This document shows positions 23,440 to 34,380 of a stretch of 64,000 nt of DNA, piece by piece. Source of the DNA: Eurosta solidaginis (Eukaryota > Arthropoda > Insecta > Diptera > Tephritidae); assembly GCF_040869045.1 (NCBI RefSeq), contig NC_090323.1, positions 268,154,392 through 268,218,391 of the forward strand. Reading direction: 5' to 3'. The position numbers were made by a program, and so were the translations under genes. The notes beneath the pieces are model-generated. The model was not told the DNA's origin. It made no database searches and saw nothing but the letters and a program-made list of their open reading frames with translations. How positions within the stretch are numbered: position 1 is the stretch's first letter; each line of letters starts with the position of its first letter.

Positions 23440-23830
23440 ATTTTTTTGGAACATTTTTTTGTGTGTGTGTGTTTTTTTTCTTAATTTTGTTTGATTTTTT
23501 TGTTTTTTCGATTTTTTGTGCTGTTTGTATTGCTGCTATTGTTTCGGTTGTATGTTTTTAAATTTTCGTTTTTATTTGTTTGCTTTTCTTTTATTTGGTT
23601 TGTTTTAAATTTTTGTTTGTATATTTTGCTTGTGTGTTTAGATTTTTGTTTGTTTTTTCATGTAATTTTTTTGATTTGTTTGTTCCATTTGTTTTGTTTT
23701 TTATTGTTTGTTTTTTTTTTGTTTACTCTATTTTATTATATTTTCTTGCTATATTTTTATGCTCCTTATGCTATTTATTTGTGCAATTAATTTCGTTAGC
23801 TTGCTTTAAATCTCCTTAAGGCTTTTACGT
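23440..23830. repeat. T-rich TTTG-like low-complexity tract
   Basis: Nearly 400 bp with very few plus-strand adenines next to the INE end, dominated by tttgtttt and ttgtttg. It yields hydrophobic Phe/Leu/Val frames that are not genes. Confidence 0.7.
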
Positions 23831-25660
23831 TTTATTACTTTTTGATCTCCTTTCATGTTTGATTTGGAATTGAAGTTCTTTTGTTTTTAGTTTTATGAAT
23901 TTATTTAAACATACATCTCACTTTTCTCTCATATAAATGCAGCCAGCCGAAAACTCTCTACACTGCCTCATACAAAAATTACAGGAAAGTTAATTTGTAA
24001 TAAATTATTTAGCCACATATTTGATAATTCATTTAGTAACAATTCAGTTAAAAGCTCTTAACCATTTCTTGGCTTTACATGTTGCATATTTGTATGCTCT
24101 AATCATGACTTTTTTGGTCAGCTGAGAGTTTATTCGGTTGTTTATAGCAACAGTACCTATATATCCACACACACACATAGAAGAACATATGCACACACAG
24201 TTATGCATTTGAATATGCTTTCGATTTAGTTAAATCTAGCGCATATTAAATTTAAAGCTTTTATTGTACTTGTTTTTTCTGATTCTGCTGCTGCTCTGCT
24301 GCATTTGTAATGTGTCAACTTGATTAATGCACAAAATTTCATTATCGAAATTTATCTTTCGAATTGCACTTAAATGTGCAAATAAATAATTAATTTAAAA
24401 TATTTTATGCATGAAGTAAACGAAAGGTAACTTGAAACAAAACGCATAAACAATGTTAAAGAATTGTTTATTATTTGTTTATTGATCTGGGTCAATCAAT
24501 TACAATGTCCGAATTTTTTTGCACACTGAGGGAAATTTGTTTCTACAGAAAAATTACTCTTAAATTTAAATCTCCTACAGTCAAAGAAAACGTTCGTCAA
24601 TTTTCCCCTAATTTTTTTTAAATTACAACTTTTGTTATCCCTAGCTCGGTCTGCATTATGACATTTTTTTCCTTGTGTCATAAAAACAAAAATGTTGTAA
24701 ATATACAAAATCAGCCGTCGACTGCATTTGAATATGCCGTGGTTATTTTTACTTTGCTTTGGTTTTTATATTTTGAGTACTTTTTACTTATTTTGTGTGT
24801 TTTCACACGTTTTATTACCTTTTATTATTACTCATTTATTGTTGTTGTGTGGCACGTAATTGTCACATTGTTACATTGTGGCACGTTCCATTGCCTATAA
24901 TGGCGCTCACATTGGGAGTGTATATGAAAGTATGTAAGTTAGTATATATGTACATATGTATGGCTATGCACCCATTAACATACACTTTCTCGGTTTTCTG
25001 TAGGAGTTTTTTCCGTTTGGAATTCATGACTTTTGCAAGTACGTAAATTGTAGCGAAGTAATAACTAAATGACAGCATGAATTTGAAAATGCATCAAAAA
25101 TTAGTTCGATAAGGTGACGCGTTTAGTTGTCAATTAAGTTTACTAATGAAATTATTTAATGTATGTGACTTAAGGTTACTTAAGACTTTTCATTAGCTGA
25201 TACTATTATTATTAAGACAACTAATTGACTATTCACCTTGTAAGAATCCAAAAGTATAAAACTCCTAGTTTTCGTTTTCCAAATTTTTTAGCTTTTGACT
25301 CTACAACCATTAAGACATATGAGCAAGTCTCCTACTCTAGAACACGTAGAAGGTGTAGAATATTTTCCATCTTTCATGAGAAAATAGAAAACTTCTTTCT
25401 AGAGACGGAGGATGAAATTTTTAGATATATTTTTAATCAGAATAGTTTTCAACGACCGTGTTATTATTATTTTTTTTTTTTGTTAATGGCTTTATTATAA
25501 CACTTTCGGCCACTCCAATCATGTGTTGTCATTAGTTATATTAGTAATATAATTCTTTAACAATCAGTATATTGTGGGTAAAGCTCATTTAGTACAATGT
25601 GTGGAAAAGCTCTTTTTTTATATAAAATAATTCATTTTTTTCGACCTTATAGTAAAACGT
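23831..25660. other. Noncoding, microsatellite-bearing
   Basis: CA-rich runs near 24170-24200 and a ttattattatttttttttt run near 25460. The open frames are AT-driven. Confidence 0.4.
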
Positions 25661-25669
25661 CGTAACAGA

Positions 25670-26050
25670 GACACAATATCCAGCGAAGTAAAATAAAGTC
25701 CTCTGTCGGCGAACGAAAATCTTGTTCTTCAAGTCGCTTATCGTACCCACCCTGCTATATGGAGAAGAAGATTGACCATGACAAGATCAAATGAAGCGGC
25801 TCTGGGAGTGTTCCAGAGAAAAATTATTCGAAAGATTTTGGGCTTTTACGCGTTGATGACGGCGAGTACTGTAGAAGATTTAATGATGAGCTGTATGAGA
25901 TCTCGGCCCCACTCCACTGGAAGGACTAGGTGAAAAATGATTTAAATTCCTTTTGTGTGATCTAATTGGCGCCAGTTAACTCAGCAAAGACGCGACTGGC
26001 GCGCCTTGGTGGACTGCCATATACGCTTAAACGGTTAAGCTTCAATTAAG
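25670..26050 (+). pseudogene. LINE ORF2 C-terminal remnant
   Basis: Blocks in shifting frames: VPTLLYG (25743-25763), MTRSNEAALGVFQRKIIRKI, and NWRQLTQQRRDWRALVDC near 25967-26020. This is the tail that follows the RT domain in many dipteran non-LTR elements (LLYG.E.W...; F.RK.LR.I.G; a closing W....R..WR block). At least two frameshifts and several stops kill it. A taagtaagt stretch near 26047 may be the remains of a simple-repeat 3' tail. Clade not assigned. Confidence 0.65.
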
Positions 26051-26840
26051 TAAGTATTCAACAGTTTTATGCAAACTAACAGAATCCTGAAGAGCTAAAG
26101 CTTAGGTGCCTTTGAAGATATTGGTCCTAATAAAATCGGTGACATTTCGTAATAACACTTTGAAGTATATAATTGCTCCTTCCGCTACATTTCACATTTT
26201 CCTGAAGGCATCGGGAAACTTCTGCTTGTTAATGCAATATGTTGCTAAAGATTTATATGTTCAGGGAAAATGATCGGTGTGAAGTGCGTTTTATGAGGTT
26301 ATTCGGTTGCAAGAAAAAGTTCAAATTTTGTTGCACTATGTAATTTAACTTACCACATATATTCGTCTAGTTATATCCATTTATAAACTTCAAAGTTATA
26401 ATAGCACCGTGATGGATTAAATATTGCTTAAATTTATGTCTCAAAATGGTTGTAACATCTTACCTGAAATATTAAAATAAAAAAACTGTAGTGGGTTATA
26501 TATGTAGATAGTAAGTAAGTACATTAGGCAATAACTGAACTTAGTAAATAAAATATTTTTAACTTGACGTGATACAGATGAAGCTTATTAACTGAACTTT
26601 TTGGCATTTCTTTGCCATTACTTAAATTTATTCATCATACCAAAACTCGTATTGTATGTATCATAAATTGTTTACGTAACTAAATAGAAACATCTAAATA
26701 AATTTAATAATAACAATTTCAATAAAAATGCAAATCCCAATAGGCACAATGGCGAAATATATTTTTAATGCTAATATGACCCATAAATACCGTATCTGAT
26801 TTCAAAAGCTGCTTTGTATTATTATTTCAATAGATTTATT
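26051..26840. other. Noncoding stretch, nothing recognised
   Basis: AT-rich with no gene or repeat border. Confidence 0.4.
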
Positions 26841-27618
26841 CCCAGCAAATACAGTTTCTAACGTCAGAGAAATATTGTAATTTTACATTAGAATTCTAAT
26901 GTAGTTCTCTAATGCAATTCGAATCGAAAACTAGGTTGGAGAACTAGGTTAGAATTCGACTGTGAAACTATTCGAATACCACTAGAAATGCGATGTTATG
27001 ATTATTGTCACAGTTATCGATTATTTGCACGACATGATCACTCATTCTTAGTGTTATACAAACAAAATAAAAATAGCGGAAATATTACAAGTTGCGAAAT
27101 AAGTTTTTTTATTTATAATAATAAATACTAGTAAGGGAAAATGATTCAAAAAAGGTTATAAAAGGAAAGCGAGCAGATTATTGAAGTGCTATTTGAATGG
27201 CATGAAGAAAATGGTTCCTCGTCCGTACCTCAAACCAACACTGACCTCAATCTTTAGGTACGGTTTTAATTTATTATAATAGAAAAAGCCTTTGAAATAT
27301 GTTCATTCTTAATACATAAGATTATAACCAAATAAACGTATTTGATATAATGAAACAATGAAAATTTCGCTGATTTTAAATAATTGAACTTAATTGCGCA
27401 TCACTTCAAAATTCTCATTAGAAACTCATTAGAATTTGACTTTAGAATTCGATTAGAATTCTAACCCTTTTCTCGATATCCAGAACGAAGTCCCCTTTTG
27501 TCGATAATCCTATAATTCGCGACAGTTTCGCAAATCGTCCTCTAACCTTCTACCTTAGAGAAATACATTAGAATTCGATTCGTCGTCTAATCGTTTTCTA
27601 ACCTAAATGTTAGTTGGG
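26841..27618. mobile_element. MITE candidate, ~0.78 kb, with TTAGAATTC-rich ends
   Basis: The left end cccagcaaatacagtttcta and the right end (reverse strand cccaactaacatttaggtta) are similar. Both flanks carry repeats of attagaattc(t/g)aa and gagaaata in opposite orientation. The middle holds a short coding-like stretch (IIEVLFEWHEENGSSSV near 27178-27230) that ends before a gtacgg donor-like site. Target duplication unclear. Confidence 0.5.
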
Positions 27619-27879
27619 ATGCTATTCATTTGACTTTAGATGTGTTTATAAAAGCTATTTTGCTACATGTAGTAAATGAAATGTGTGGACGAGCATGTTC
27701 TTATGAAATTTAGTATTGAGCTGTCCATTGAAAAGAAATAGAGAAAATAAAGATAATTTATTATTGATGAAGTCATATTTAACTGGGAATTTATTGTTCC
27801 TAATAAATGCATGTGAGTATGTACTTTTCTATTTTTATTACTTTTTTTAAAAAAAACTTCAAACTTTAACATTCACTAT

Positions 27880-28316
27880 TAATAAAATAATTAAAAAAAA
27901 TATAAGTTAAACGGTTTTGTTGAAAACAATACTTACATGGAATAATAATAATACTAAAAGCTTGAAAATAATTAGATAGGTCCTAAGTACTAGTCTTCAC
28001 ACTCCTCATCAATCTAGGGCGTTGATCAGATAATTAAATAAAAGCGTTGGGCGCATGAAATTTCAAAAAATGTGAGTCGTAGCATGACCTTATTAAGGTT
28101 CAGTTGGTCTTATATATGACTATCAATACAAAATTTACTCGTCCAACGCTTTTATTTAATTGTCTGATCAACGCCATAGATTGATGGGGAGTTTGATGAC
28201 TAGTACCTAGGACCTACCTAATTATTTTCTAGCTTTTAGTATTATTATTAGTCCATGTAAGTATTGTTTTCAATAAAACCTTTTAACTTAAAAATGTTTA
28301 TAATTATTTTATTTTC
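27880..28316. repeat. Large foldback, arms ~170 bp, loop ~88 bp
   Basis: 27880-28053 and 28142-28316 are inverted copies at roughly 90 percent identity. For example, gttgatcagataattaaata and aaagcgttgg on the left match taattgtctgatcaac and ccaacgctttt on the right. Both arms carry a tattattatta run and ttacatgg/ccatgtaa. No coding content. It abuts a helicase remnant on the right. Confidence 0.85.
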
Positions 28317-28322
28317 AAGTTT

Positions 28323-28545
28323 TTAGTCTTTATTTAATTGTCTATTATTTCCCATTCTATTTAGTTCATTTAGTGACTCATTATTACAAGGACTCTTTCC
28401 TGGCAATTTGTTACAATCGAAGTCCTCAATACATAATCCTTCCAAAGACTTTACTCGACTCTGCGCCACGTATGCTTGTCCCTCCTCCATATCCAAAATA
28501 TTTTGATGTCACTTCTACCGGGCTGTATGTCGTCACAGGTCGCTT
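28323..28545 (-). pseudogene. C-terminal end of a Helitron/Pif1-type helicase
   Basis: The reverse frame 28490-28323 gives 55 codons including GQAYVAQSRVKSLEGL and CIEDFDCNKL. This matches the last conserved motif of Pif1/Helitron helicases, (G)Q.YVALSR...L.GL....FD, where SR carries the arginine of motif VI; here the usual Leu before SR is Gln. Upstream of 28490 the frame meets a stop within about seven codons, so the rest of the enzyme is lost or shifted. The fragment stops just before the foldback, which would then sit at the 3' side of the element. It could come from a Helitron/Helentron or another Pif1-bearing transposon. Confidence 0.65.
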
Positions 28546-28559
28546 ACTATTCTTGTATG

Positions 28560-28760
28560 TATTATGTGTTCAAATAGAGCCAAATCGGACCACAAATACG
28601 ATTTTTGTGAATATCTCGATCCTTGCGCCACCTAGCGGCGATTATTATTGCATTGTCGTCGGGTTCTGAACTATGTTCCAAATTTCAAGCTTGCAGCTTA
28701 TCGGGAAGTTACTTAAATTTCAATTACAAAATTCGTTCACAACGGCCATGCAGCCTCTCA
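28560..28760 (+). other. Possible dispersed repeat, unassigned
   Basis: Includes attattgcattgtcgtcggg and aaatttcaagcttgcagct. A similar phrase (attattgcattgtcaccgga, aaatttcagctc) occurs at 58610-58660, suggesting a second copy of an unnamed repeat. Confidence 0.4.
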
Positions 28761-28824
28761 GGTCAACCTAAATAAAACCGTTTAAAAAGGAGCCTTCGTA
28801 CAGATTATCTCTGTTAATTATATG

Positions 28825-29010
28825 TGGATGTCGCAATCGTTAGATTCATTTAGAAAATGGTCATAAGTGCAAATAAATTTTGAAATTAGGCACTATGGCC
28901 ACATACCGGCCAGTTCAAGCTTACCCAACTACGTGTAAATAGTGCCTAATTCCAAAATTTTCTTGCATTTAAGACCATTTTCTTAATGGATCTAACGATT
29001 GCGACATGGA
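28825..29010. repeat. Inverted repeat, arms ~70 bp, loop 44 bp
   Basis: Left arm ggatgtcgcaatcgttagat to taggcacta (28825-28895). Right arm tagtgcctaattccaaaatt to acgattgcgacatgga (28940-29010). Identity is about 85 percent. A MITE candidate; no clear target duplication. Confidence 0.75.
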
Positions 29011-29139
29011 TGAAATGGCCTTTAAAATTTAAAAACAGTCACAACGGGTAATTGGGTGAAATGTTAAATATTCGGTATGTATGGTTGGAATCTAGTCATA
29101 TCTGCAGTTTTAAACAGATCACTATCTATAAGCTTAGTT

Positions 29140-29330
29140 CGTAGATCCCAATGTTAACCCGATGGGTTATGTTAGGTATAACAAGCCGGTCTATGAGGGC
29201 GTCACATAAACTGAAAGAATCCATACTGTTACCAGAAGTTTGCTCAACAACCAAATTGAAAGAACCCTATCAGAAACCAGGACCTATGTTATAAAATAAA
29301 TCCGTCAACTTGGCATGAGCTGTTCATTTG
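29140..29330 (+). repeat. Dispersed repeat (GGTTAGGTT...GGCCGGTCCATGAGG family)
   Basis: gggttatgttaggtataaca, ccggtctatgagggcgtcac and agaagtttgctcaacaacca follow each other. Partial copies lie at 13331, 41032 and 60744. I recall this family as common in tephritid genomes, unchecked. Confidence 0.55.
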
Positions 29331-29509
29331 TTATAGCGCCGGAGTTTTAGTTTGTCCTTAAAAAATTTAAGTACGGATTTAGATTTTTTCGAACTTATAA
29401 AATAAAAGTCCCGATTTAATAATTACTTTCGGACTAAAGAATTGAAAGTCCGGAAATAATTTTTTAAGCATTTTTTTCATAAACGGAATCAGTTTGGGTT
29501 CCTGGTTTA

Positions 29510-30720
29510 ATTATCAACTTGTTATCGGTAGCAAAATATTACCGCCGATTATAGGTTTGTTATCGGCTTTCAGTTCGTTTTTTTCACCTTGTTATCGACG
29601 GGTTACAGATATGTCATCGATTGTATAATGGAGGTTTATCGGTATCTCTTTCATAAAAATCGATAGCTTTTTGATAAAAAATTGATCACTTTTCGATAAA
29701 AAACCGATATCGGTTCATATCGATGACTTACAGTTATGTGATTTAAACATTTTCGATTAAAATCGATATTTCTCGATAAGATAACGATAGCTGTTTGATA
29801 AGAAATCTATAGTTTCTTTACGATAACAAATTTTTAACATGCTTATGGCAAAGCATTGAAAGCATATTGTAACGAATTTACTTGCAATTTCCCTTATTTG
29901 CAATCTTCTGCTAACGTTCGAATCACTAAACTGTTGAATACATAACTCCAATATTGAATAATGGAAAAATGGTATTTATTAAAGTACTTCACAATAACAC
30001 TTATACTTCGCAACTGATAGCTTGCCTAAATCAAACTGACTGATAGCTCAAATGAAACTGATTTCTCGTCTCCACTGTTGTCGCCCTTTTATACTGTCCG
30101 ACCTCCTCGTTGCATGTTTCTAGGCTTTTCTAATTCCAGAACTTACTAGTTAGTTATAAATTTCTCAGCTACAACTACAGATGTATAATTTTTATAGCTT
30201 CTCTCATACCTCATGCGTTTGTATGTGTGAGCGACAATTCCACAATCACAATTGCATACCTTTAGGAGCATCTCAGATAAGATATATGCATGTGTTTGTG
30301 CACTGTTTCTCCCTGCGTGTACGTACATATATGTAGACATAATTTATTGATTCGTGTGTGTAGATACATAATGACTGATCTATGGATGTGCATGCAAGTC
30401 ACTGTTTAGCATCGGCTTAGAGATGGCAGTGCCCCTTAGTGTTGCTAATATTCGTAACAATATCAATCAGTTTTTCATATTTTGGATAACAAAACGTTAA
30501 TTTTATAATAACATTTCGATAATTTTTCCATATGTTAACGATAATATTTCGATGATAAATATCTTAATTTTAGATAATAAACCGATAATTAGTTGTTAAA
30601 AAATGGATAGCGCATCTACTTCGATAGTCAATCGATAACTCGTATGTGCCTCGTCGATAAAATACTTATAGCAAATAAAACCCGTCGATAACAAAGAATT
30701 GATAACAGGTCGTCCGTCTT
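29510..30720. repeat. CGATA/TATCG motif field, split by a solo LTR
   Basis: At least 20 cgata or tatcg words lie in the ~580 bp outside the LTR (13 left, 7 right), often inside longer gttatcg, ttcgataaaa and gtcgataac units about 15-25 bp apart. The left outer part favours TATCG, the right part CGATA, so the field as a whole is roughly inverted. It resembles an old short-unit satellite or a foldback. Confidence 0.6.
29868..30459 (-). mobile_element. Solo LTR, 592 bp, flanked by ATAT
   Basis: On the minus strand it runs from tgttacgaatattagcaaca to gtaaattcgttaca, with a TATA-like tataaaag box and a ttaataaat polyadenylation-type signal, as LTRs have. ATAT at 29864-29867 and 30460-30463 is the target duplication. 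A related copy lies at 37741-38259. The ATAT target and 4-bp duplication suit a Ty3/gypsy-type integrase (17.6/297-like), by inference. No internal region remains, so LTR-LTR recombination is likely. Confidence 0.8.
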
Positions 30721-31038
30721 TGGTTTTGACTTCTAATCTTTTCTTTTTTCCTGCTCGATTTTTTCGTTTCTTTTTTCCTCCATATTTTTTCTTAAGTAAC
30801 TTATAGTTTACTTTTAAAATTTTGTTTGTGTTCATATAACAAATGAGGATCTTAGTTCATAAATGCCTGTCTAGCAACACACCTTAGTGACTACTAATAG
30901 GTCAAGTATCTCCTCATTGAAACTTTTATAGCTACAAACCAAAAAAAAAATATATTTCCCCCTTTCAACTCATTTGCACCAATGAATTTTGCATGCAATA
31001 TGTAAATTTTTTACCAAACCAAATTAACAGCAAGAATA
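30721..31038. other. Noncoding gap, T/C-rich patch
   Basis: 30735-30795 is T/C-rich on plus, giving a lysine-rich reverse frame. Not a gene. Confidence 0.4.
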
Positions 31039-32134
31039 AACAAGTAAAGGTGTCTAAGTTCGGGTGTAACTGAACATTATATACCAGCGTGAGCTTCAAT
31101 TGCACATTTTATTTCAGATAAATTACTTTTCTGCGTAACACGTGGCACCGCCCGTTTAAAAAATAATGTCTCCCCACTTCCTCTTACAATAAAACTTTAT
31201 AAGTGAAATATCATTGATTCAAAACTATTTTTTGCTAAGTTATAGCTTATTATTCTAGTCTAAGGCCCTTTTAAACTTGTTTTATATCTAAGTTGCCGTG
31301 GTCTTTGACCGATTTTCTGCTATAAGGAAAATATGTGTACACAATTTCATTACGATATGTTAATTTTCCTTTAGGGTATGGCTCCCGAAACATAGAAAAT
31401 TGCTTAGTCATAAAGTGGTCGGTGCCACACCCATTCTCAAAAATTTTAGTGTTTTCCAATTTAATGTTATAATTCAATTTAGAAAGTAAAATTCTATTGA
31501 TACAAAGCTCTTTTTCGCTAAGATAAGCTTATTATTTTCGTATACGACCCTTTTAAAAATCTTTTATATAAAAGTGGGCGTGGTCCTTAACCGATTTTGC
31601 AATTTTTTTTTTTTTCAAAGCATTCCTTATTGTAAAGGCAACCTCTCTGCCGAATTTTGTTACGTTAGGTTTAACGATTTCTGATTTATGATTACTAATA
31701 TTTGTACAATTGATTTTATCACAAGTGGGCGGTGCCACGCCCATTTAAAAATTTTTTTTTTCAAATTTTTATCAAGAGTCTTAATATCAGTCCACACGTC
31801 AAAGTTCGATATTCTAGGTGTATTATTTACTAAATAATCAGGTTTTTTGTGTTTTCCAAAATGTTATATATATAAAAAGTGGGCGTGGCTATCATCCGAT
31901 TTTTCTCATTTTCAATACCAATATATTCTGGGTCCATATAAGCTCGTGTACCAAATTTGGTGAAGATATCTCAATATTTACTCAAGTTATCGTGTTAACG
32001 GACAGGTGGACGGACGGACATGGCTCAATCTAATTTTTTTTCGATACTGATGATTTTGATTCATGGAAGTCTATATCTATCTCGATTCCTTTATACCTGT
32101 ACAACCAACCGTTATCCATTCAGAGTTAATATAC
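31039..32134 (+). mobile_element. INE, short subfamily, 3' end truncated
   Basis: Starts aacaagtaaaggtgtctaag; the body is collinear with 11188-12332. Stops at gagttaatata, losing the last ~30 bp (the gtgcaaagcacgc hairpin). The GGAC tract near 32000-32020 is short and interrupted. Confidence 0.85.
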
Positions 32135-32940
32135 AATTAGGGAGTTAATCACCATTACGAAACAACTTTGATTGACAGTGACAATTTTGCACATTTACGC
32201 TGTGTCACAGTGATTAGCTGTTATGCTGGTGACAACGGCAAAAGTTAGAAGTTTGTGATAATGACAACTCCTACGCACACCACGCCGCAACAAACGACAA
32301 CTTGTTGCACATTTAAACATTGGCACACTGAAAGAATTTGAAATGCATCGACATATAAAGACTTGCTCATTGACCAAGTAGTAGCCGGTTGCATTACGAG
32401 CACGAGTGTGTAAAAATGAAAATGAAAAGATAAAATTGACAAGTCGTAAAGAAGTCAAACATCAACTGGCAACCAACCCAGTCAGTCAACGACCAAAGCA
32501 AGTCACGTCAATGTAAGTCAACTTAAGTATATATTTGAAGTTAGTCAAGCCAATTGAGAAGAAGTAAAGTCAGTTTACAAGCAAACTATCTGTGTGAAGG
32601 GTGAAGTCAACCAGTAAGCGCACTGCCGTCATCAGCCTTTTGATATGGCTGATGTATACTGGAAGCGGCTACGCCAACTTCAAGGTGACAATTGTTGCTA
32701 ACAACAAGGAACAAGTAACAACTTGCGCCCATATCCGGCTTCGGTCTCTCTGATGTTGTCGTAGCATGAAAGAAGATGTGTGAGGAGAAGTGAGGTAAGG
32801 CGAGATGCTTGTAGAAAAAGAAGCAACAGCCAAACTTCATGCATAGCTTCACGAAATGGCGTCTACAAGTCGCGCTTTTGGGGGCTTTTGATTCGGTTTG
32901 GCGCTTTGACGTTTGAGCAGCACTCAGCGCGGCACATTCT
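32135..32940. other. Non-repetitive, GC-richer DNA upstream of a possible first exon
   Basis: Higher GC than its surroundings, no recognised transposon, dense gtcaa words near 32440-32590. The 167-codon reverse frame here (33110-32607) lacks domains and is probably chance. It could be promoter-proximal DNA of a plus-strand gene; this is inference. Confidence 0.35.
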
Positions 32941-33009
32941 CGTCGGTCGTTGTTCGTTTGTTCTTTAGTACTTGTCGAAACACTAATTGCAACACGTTCT
33001 GTAATTAAG

Positions 33010-33168
33010 ATGTGGCAGCAACAACGCCCAACCGAAAAGACCATTTCTGCGTCAATGAATAGGTACTTTAGAAGCAATAGCTGCGAAAACAGTAGAAACA
33101 CCAACAACAAAAAATTCCGTCTGAGATCAACATTGGTGGTGATTGCTTTGTTGTCGCTCGGCTGCTAA
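33010..33168 (+). CDS. Possible small ORF or first coding exon with a membrane/signal segment
   Basis: An ATG with A at -3 opens 52 codons: a polar, Ser/Asn/Arg-rich start (MWQQQRPTEKTISASMNR), basic residues NKKFRLR, then a hydrophobic run STLVVIALLSLGC before a stop. That arrangement resembles a signal-anchor or the start of a type II membrane protein. Upstream ~32915-32960 reads like an arthropod 5' leader (agcactcagcgcggcacatt, with TCAG as a possible initiator). No clear splice donor follows the hydrophobic run, and a standalone peptide is equally possible. No homologue recognised. Confidence 0.25.
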   Translation: MWQQQRPTEKTISASMNRYFRSNSCENSRNTNNKKFRLRSTLVVIALLSLGC

Positions 33169-33170
33169 GC

Positions 33171-33649
33171 TACGATGTTTCAAACGACTTTATACACTCT
33201 CGAACTTCATTTAAGACGAAAAAGTTTTAATTGCTTTTAATTTATTTAAGTACTTAGTTACGTTCTCAGACCAAAAACAAAAGAATGGCATAATTTCAAA
33301 AGCTCTCCAGCTGCCCCAACATCGAGTGAGAAATACGAGTCGCGAAGGTTTTTACGAGTTTGTGTGAATTTTCACCTGCATTAGAAGACAGACTAAATAC
33401 TTTAGTTAATGCAAGCTCTTGGATATGAAATACAAAATATTTTGTATCGTAATTGACATTGTTTTGGCATCGAACTCAGTACTCTAAGCTTATTTGAATC
33501 AGAAACCAAATTCCAGTGCCTATCTTAAAAGTATCGAATTCTCCCACACAAATCGTTCAATCGACTCTGAAACCGCATTTTCAATTTTTTCTTTTTTCAT
33601 TAAAATCCCTTGCAACAAATTTTGAAAGTGCTGGATCTCGTATGGCTTG
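33171..33649. other. Noncoding stretch, nothing recognised
   Basis: AT-rich; no features. Confidence 0.35.
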
Positions 33650-34380
33650 TCGAAAAAGAGATCGAATCTACCCGGCGGAACCGAATCCGCAGAAAAAGGG
33701 AGGAAACCAAAAAACAGAATCGATACCTATCACAGAATTCATATCCATACGGAACCACGGTCAATTCAGAATCAGAATCAGAGCCTGCAACATAGCTTAA
33801 TCTTAGTTGCGAATCCGAAGGCGCCACAAGCCGACGCAGCGTTCGAATTCATTCCCAAAGGGAAACATTTGATTGGAGCCCAGGCTGAGTCTGAATACGG
33901 AACAAACATTGAAGACGAAGCACGAAACTAAACAAAATCCAATCTAAATTTCAAAGCCAAGTCCGGGGCTGGAACCAAGTTCCAAACCAGCATCGAAGCC
34001 AAATACAAAGTTAAAATAAAGTCCCTGACCAGAACCGAGATTCATCGGAACCCAAACTGAATCTTGAAGCATAACTGAAATCAATCTGTAATTACTGGAA
34101 CCACAGGTCAGATTGAGACCGAATCCCTAAAGAGAGGTGAAGTCTATACTGAGGCCGAATTCGTAGTCAAAGAGGGAGGTTTAGCTAAAACCGAATCCCT
34201 AAACAGAGGTGAAGTCTACACCGAGGCTGAACTCGTAGTCAAAGAGGGAGCTTTAGCCAAAAACGAAGCTCAATTTCGGACTCGGACCGGAACTTACACC
34301 GAAATAGCAACTAGAAGCTACTCCGAATACCAAACAAAACATGACACTTCAATAAAATAGATGCTGAAGCCTACCAGGAC
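33650..34380. repeat. Purine-rich degenerate GAACC/GAATC tract
   Basis: About 700 bp built from variants of aaccgaatcc, gaagccaaa and gaatcagaatcaga, with A and G favoured on plus. Overlapping frames of up to 94 codons arise from the repeat and share no domain. Likely an old hexamer-type satellite. Confidence 0.55.
34118..34261 (+). repeat. Tandem duplication of a 72-bp unit
   Basis: Units 34118-34189 and 34190-34261 both begin accgaatccctaaa and contain gaggtgaagtcta and tcgtagtcaaagagggag. About 90 percent identical, so younger than the tract around them. 72 is a multiple of three, but no frame stays open. Confidence 0.9.

Noticed and set aside
23322..23819. Hydrophobic frames that look like membrane proteins
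   Set aside because: They translate a T-rich low-complexity tract; no codon bias, start context or splice sites.
32607..33110. 167-codon reverse frame, among the longest in the window
   Set aside because: No domain, biased Cys/Ser/Phe composition, and it lies opposite a more gene-like plus strand. Chance in GC-richer DNA is likelier.
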